Source of the DNA: Rubrivivax sp.
Lineage (GTDB): Bacteria; Pseudomonadota; Gammaproteobacteria; Burkholderiales; Burkholderiaceae_C
DNA length: 64,000 bases
NCBI GenBank assembly: GCA_022843905.1
Contig: JALHMT010000008.1
Coordinates: forward strand, 62,001-126,000
Direction of reading: 5' to 3'
Each line of letters begins with the position of its first letter. Positions within the stretch are counted from its first letter, which is position 1. The notes under the pieces were generated by a model. That model did no database searches and had not been told where the DNA came from. It worked only from the letters and a program-made list of their open reading frames with translations. Below are positions 61,969 to 64,000 of the stretch, piece by piece. Position numbers and translations under genes: made by a program.

Positions 61969-64000
61969 GGCCACGAGCTCCTTACCCGATGCCGAGGCCG
62001 AAGGACCGCCGCCTTCGGCTGCGCCGCACGTCGCTTGCGGCGGCTGGCAGGTGCAGCTGTTCGGCGGCGTGGAGGCGTTTGCGCCGACCCGGTCGCTGCG
62101 ACGCTGGCCGTCGCGCGCCGTGGCAGCCCTGCTGGCCCGACTGGCACTTCAGCCCGACCGCGCCCATGCGCGAGAGGAGATGGTCGAACTGCTCTGGCCG
62201 GGCGTGTCGCTGGACGTCGGGCGCAATCGCCTGCGCCAGACCCTGTCGACGCTGAAGAACCTGCTGGAATCGCCGGCCGCGGGTGTCGGCCCGGTGCTGC
62301 AGGCGGATCGGCTGACCATCCGGGTGCTGCCTCAGGTGCTGGACAGCGACGCCCGTCGCTTCGATCGCCTGGTGCGGGCCGGCCAGCCGGTCCAGGCCCT
62401 GGCGCTGTACCGGGACGAGTTCATGCCCGGTTTCTACGAGGAATGGGTGATCGACGAGCGTCGCCGCTTGGCCGCCCTTCGCGAACGCGCGCTCGACGCC
62501 GTAGGCCAGGGGCTGCCGAAGCGAGCATCCCCGACTGGCCGGGCCTCTTCGGCCTGTTCGCCCGAATCGAGCGGCGGCGGGGATGAACTGGCGGCAGCGG
62601 TGGCGGTTCCCACCGGCCTGCCGCATTACTGGACCCGGCCTTTCGGCGTCGAGCTGACCGCGTCGCGCCTGCGCGCACTGGCCTGTGCGCAAAGGCTGGT
62701 CACGGTCGTCGGGCCGGGCGGCAGCGGCAAGACGCGGCTGGCCGTCGAGGTCGGACAGGCGCTGCAACTGGCGCCGGAGTGGTCGGTCGAAGGCGGCCAC
62801 CCGCGTTTCGATCGAGTCGCCTTCGTGCCGCTGGTGGCCTGCAGCGATGCGGCCCAGGCGATGGACGCGCTGTGTTCGGCCCTGGGCATCGAGAGCGGCG
62901 ACCGCGACCTGCACCAGCGGCTGCGAACCGCCCTGTCGGGACAGCGCACGCTGCTGGTGCTGGACAACGTCGAGCAGATCGTCGACCACTTCGCCACCGA
63001 CATTGCGCAACTGCTGGCGTTCGTGCCTTCGCTGCACCTTCTTGTGACCTCGCGCCGTCTGCTGGAGATCGATGGCGAAACGGCCTTCGAACTGGACGGG
63101 CTGGCGTTGCCCGCCGCCGACCTGCCCCTGCCCGACGCCGGCGCCAGTCCGGCGGTCGCGCTCTTCGTCGACCGGGCGCGGGCGGCGCGCGCGGACTTCC
63201 GCCTCGGTGCGGGCAATCTCGAGGCCGTGATCGCGCTGGTGCGGCTGTTGTCCGGCATGCCGCTGGCCATCGAACTGGCGGCTTCGCGCGTGCGCAACCT
63301 CTCACCCCAGGATCTGCTGTCGCGCCTGCAGACGGGCGCCGGCTCGCCCATGCTCGACCTGCTGGCCCGCGGAGCGCAGAGGCCGTCCATCGACACGAGG
63401 CACGCGTCCATGCGGCACGTGGTGGCCTGGAGCTGGCGGCAGCTGACGTCAGCACAGCTCGCCATGGTCCAGGCGCTGTCGATCTTCACCGTGCCCGCGC
63501 GACTGGACGCCGTCGCCGCCGCGTCAGGCAGCGACGCCGGCTCGGCCGAGGAAACGCTGGGCGGACTGCAGGACGCCTCGCTGGTGCGGCGCCTGGAGGA
63601 CGACCACGGCCGGCGGCGCTGGATGCTGCTGGAGCCGGTGCGCGAGTTCGCGGCAGAGCAGTGCGATCCCGCGCGCGCGCGCCAGGCTCGCCAGCGCGTG
63701 CGACAGTGGCTCGTCGCCATCGCAGCTGCCACGGTACGGCAAGGGCCGGCTGCCGTGGCGCCGGAGCTCGGGCTCCTGCACGCGGCCATCGTCTCTGCGC
63801 CCGCCGACGGTGCTTCGCGCCAGGCTCTGAAGCTGGCGGTGGCCTTTCGGGACTACTGGGAGACCGACTGCCCGCCCCTGACGGTGCTGCAGGCGCTGGA
63901 GCAGGCGCTCGGTGACATCGACGACCGACCCATGCGCGCCGACGCGCTGGAGTTGCTGTCCTTCGGACGCGGCGCTGCGGGTTTCGTTGCCGAAGCGCTG
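61967..64000 (+). CDS. BTAD-domain STAND-type transcription regulator (3' partial)
   Basis: The frame is open from the ATG at 61967 to the window end (678 codons, no stop), so the gene is cut. Residues about 28-175 match a SARP-like winged helix plus bacterial transcriptional activation domain (LFGGVEAFAPTRSLRRWPSRAVAALLARLAL, LLWPGVSLDVGRNRLRQTLSTLKNLL, ALALYRDEFMPGFYEEWVIDERRRLAALRERAL). Residues about 220-560 are an NB-ARC-like ATPase with Walker A VVGPGGSGKTRLA (248-258), Walker B RTLLVLDNVEQI, LLVTSRRLLEIDGE and GMPLAIELAASRVR. A helical or TPR-like sensor should follow beyond the window. It may control the PEP-CTERM cluster upstream, which is inference from position. Confidence 0.88.
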   Translation, partial: MATSSLPDAEAEGPPPSAAPHVACGGWQVQLFGGVEAFAPTRSLRRWPSRAVAALLARLALQPDRAHAREEMVELLWPGVSLDVGRNRLRQTLSTLKNLLESPAAGVGPVLQADRLTIRVLPQVLDSDARRFDRLVRAGQPVQALALYRDEFMPGFYEEWVIDERRRLAALRERALDAVGQGLPKRASPTGRASSACSPESSGGGDELAAAVAVPTGLPHYWTRPFGVELTASRLRALACAQRLVTVVGPGGSGKTRLAVEVGQALQLAPEWSVEGGHPRFDRVAFVPLVACSDAAQAMDALCSALGIESGDRDLHQRLRTALSGQRTLLVLDNVEQIVDHFATDIAQLLAFVPSLHLLVTSRRLLEIDGETAFELDGLALPAADLPLPDAGASPAVALFVDRARAARADFRLGAGNLEAVIALVRLLSGMPLAIELAASRVRNLSPQDLLSRLQTGAGSPMLDLLARGAQRPSIDTRHASMRHVVAWSWRQLTSAQLAMVQALSIFTVPARLDAVAAASGSDAGSAEETLGGLQDASLVRRLEDDHGRRRWMLLEPVREFAAEQCDPARARQARQRVRQWLVAIAAATVRQGPAAVAPELGLLHAAIVSAPADGASRQALKLAVAFRDYWETDCPPLTVLQALEQALGDIDDRPMRADALELLSFGRGAAGFVAEAL

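Overview
The window is GC-rich DNA from a betaproteobacterium of the order Burkholderiales. The evidence is the gene order (smg-dprA-LysM gene divergent from def-fmt; pgk/maeB/pyk/purC/fba; trxB next to a Crp-type regulator; rpmB-rpmG), the protein sequence types, and a giant PEP-CTERM surface protein. The PEP-CTERM protein suggests a Rubrivivax/Leptothrix/Methylibium-like lineage, but that placement is inference. There are about 50 genes, packed tightly: no gene-free stretch exceeds 300 bases. The largest gaps are 6961-7243, where I see no clear element, and 19300-19578, which holds a hairpin cluster. I see no rRNA, tRNA, CRISPR array or insertion sequence. Genes are cut by both window ends.

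Layout. 1-4007: the 3' part of a two-ATPase peptide ABC transporter gene, then a TonB-dependent receptor. 4045-9269: smg, dprA and a LysM protein gene on the minus strand, divergent from def, fmt and a small lipoprotein gene. 9438-10585: azlC/azlD-type amino-acid exporter. 10665-19299: central carbon genes pgk, maeB, pyk and fba with purC, interrupted by an unusual switch protein (winged helix + HATPase + DUF4325). 19579-22383: Spy-like periplasmic protein with a two-component system. 22388-27007: MATE exporter, DUF3717/DUF1289 protein, OmpA-domain protein, carboxylesterase and trpS, all on minus. 27116-30412: purN, rsmB and a fatty acid desaturase. 30621-32214: rpmG, rpmB, trxB (minus), divergent from a Crp/Fnr regulator (32439-33107). 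33138-34682: a solute-binding protein. 34774-40824: a minus-strand operon of membrane fusion protein, RND pump, DUF2892 protein, CsoR-family regulator and TDT/SLAC1 permease. 40935-43677: nagA, a methyltransferase and ssb. 43859-54751: recQ, a CheB-CheR fusion with its overlapping histidine kinase gene, uvrA and a DsbA-like isomerase. 54952-64000: a 2033-residue PEP-CTERM protein, two short single-pass membrane proteins that look like paralogues, and a BTAD-STAND regulator that runs off the end.

Most of the window is conserved housekeeping DNA. Four items stand out. (1) The RND/DUF2892/CsoR/TDT operon has two ATAC-N8-GTAT sites on its promoter and start codon. (2) The PEP-CTERM giant protein has a linked pair of small membrane proteins and a STAND regulator. 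(3) The HATPase-DUF4325 fusion may be a one-protein partner switch. (4) A hairpin repeat begins exactly at the stop codons of pyk and trpS and shows compensatory base changes between its copies.
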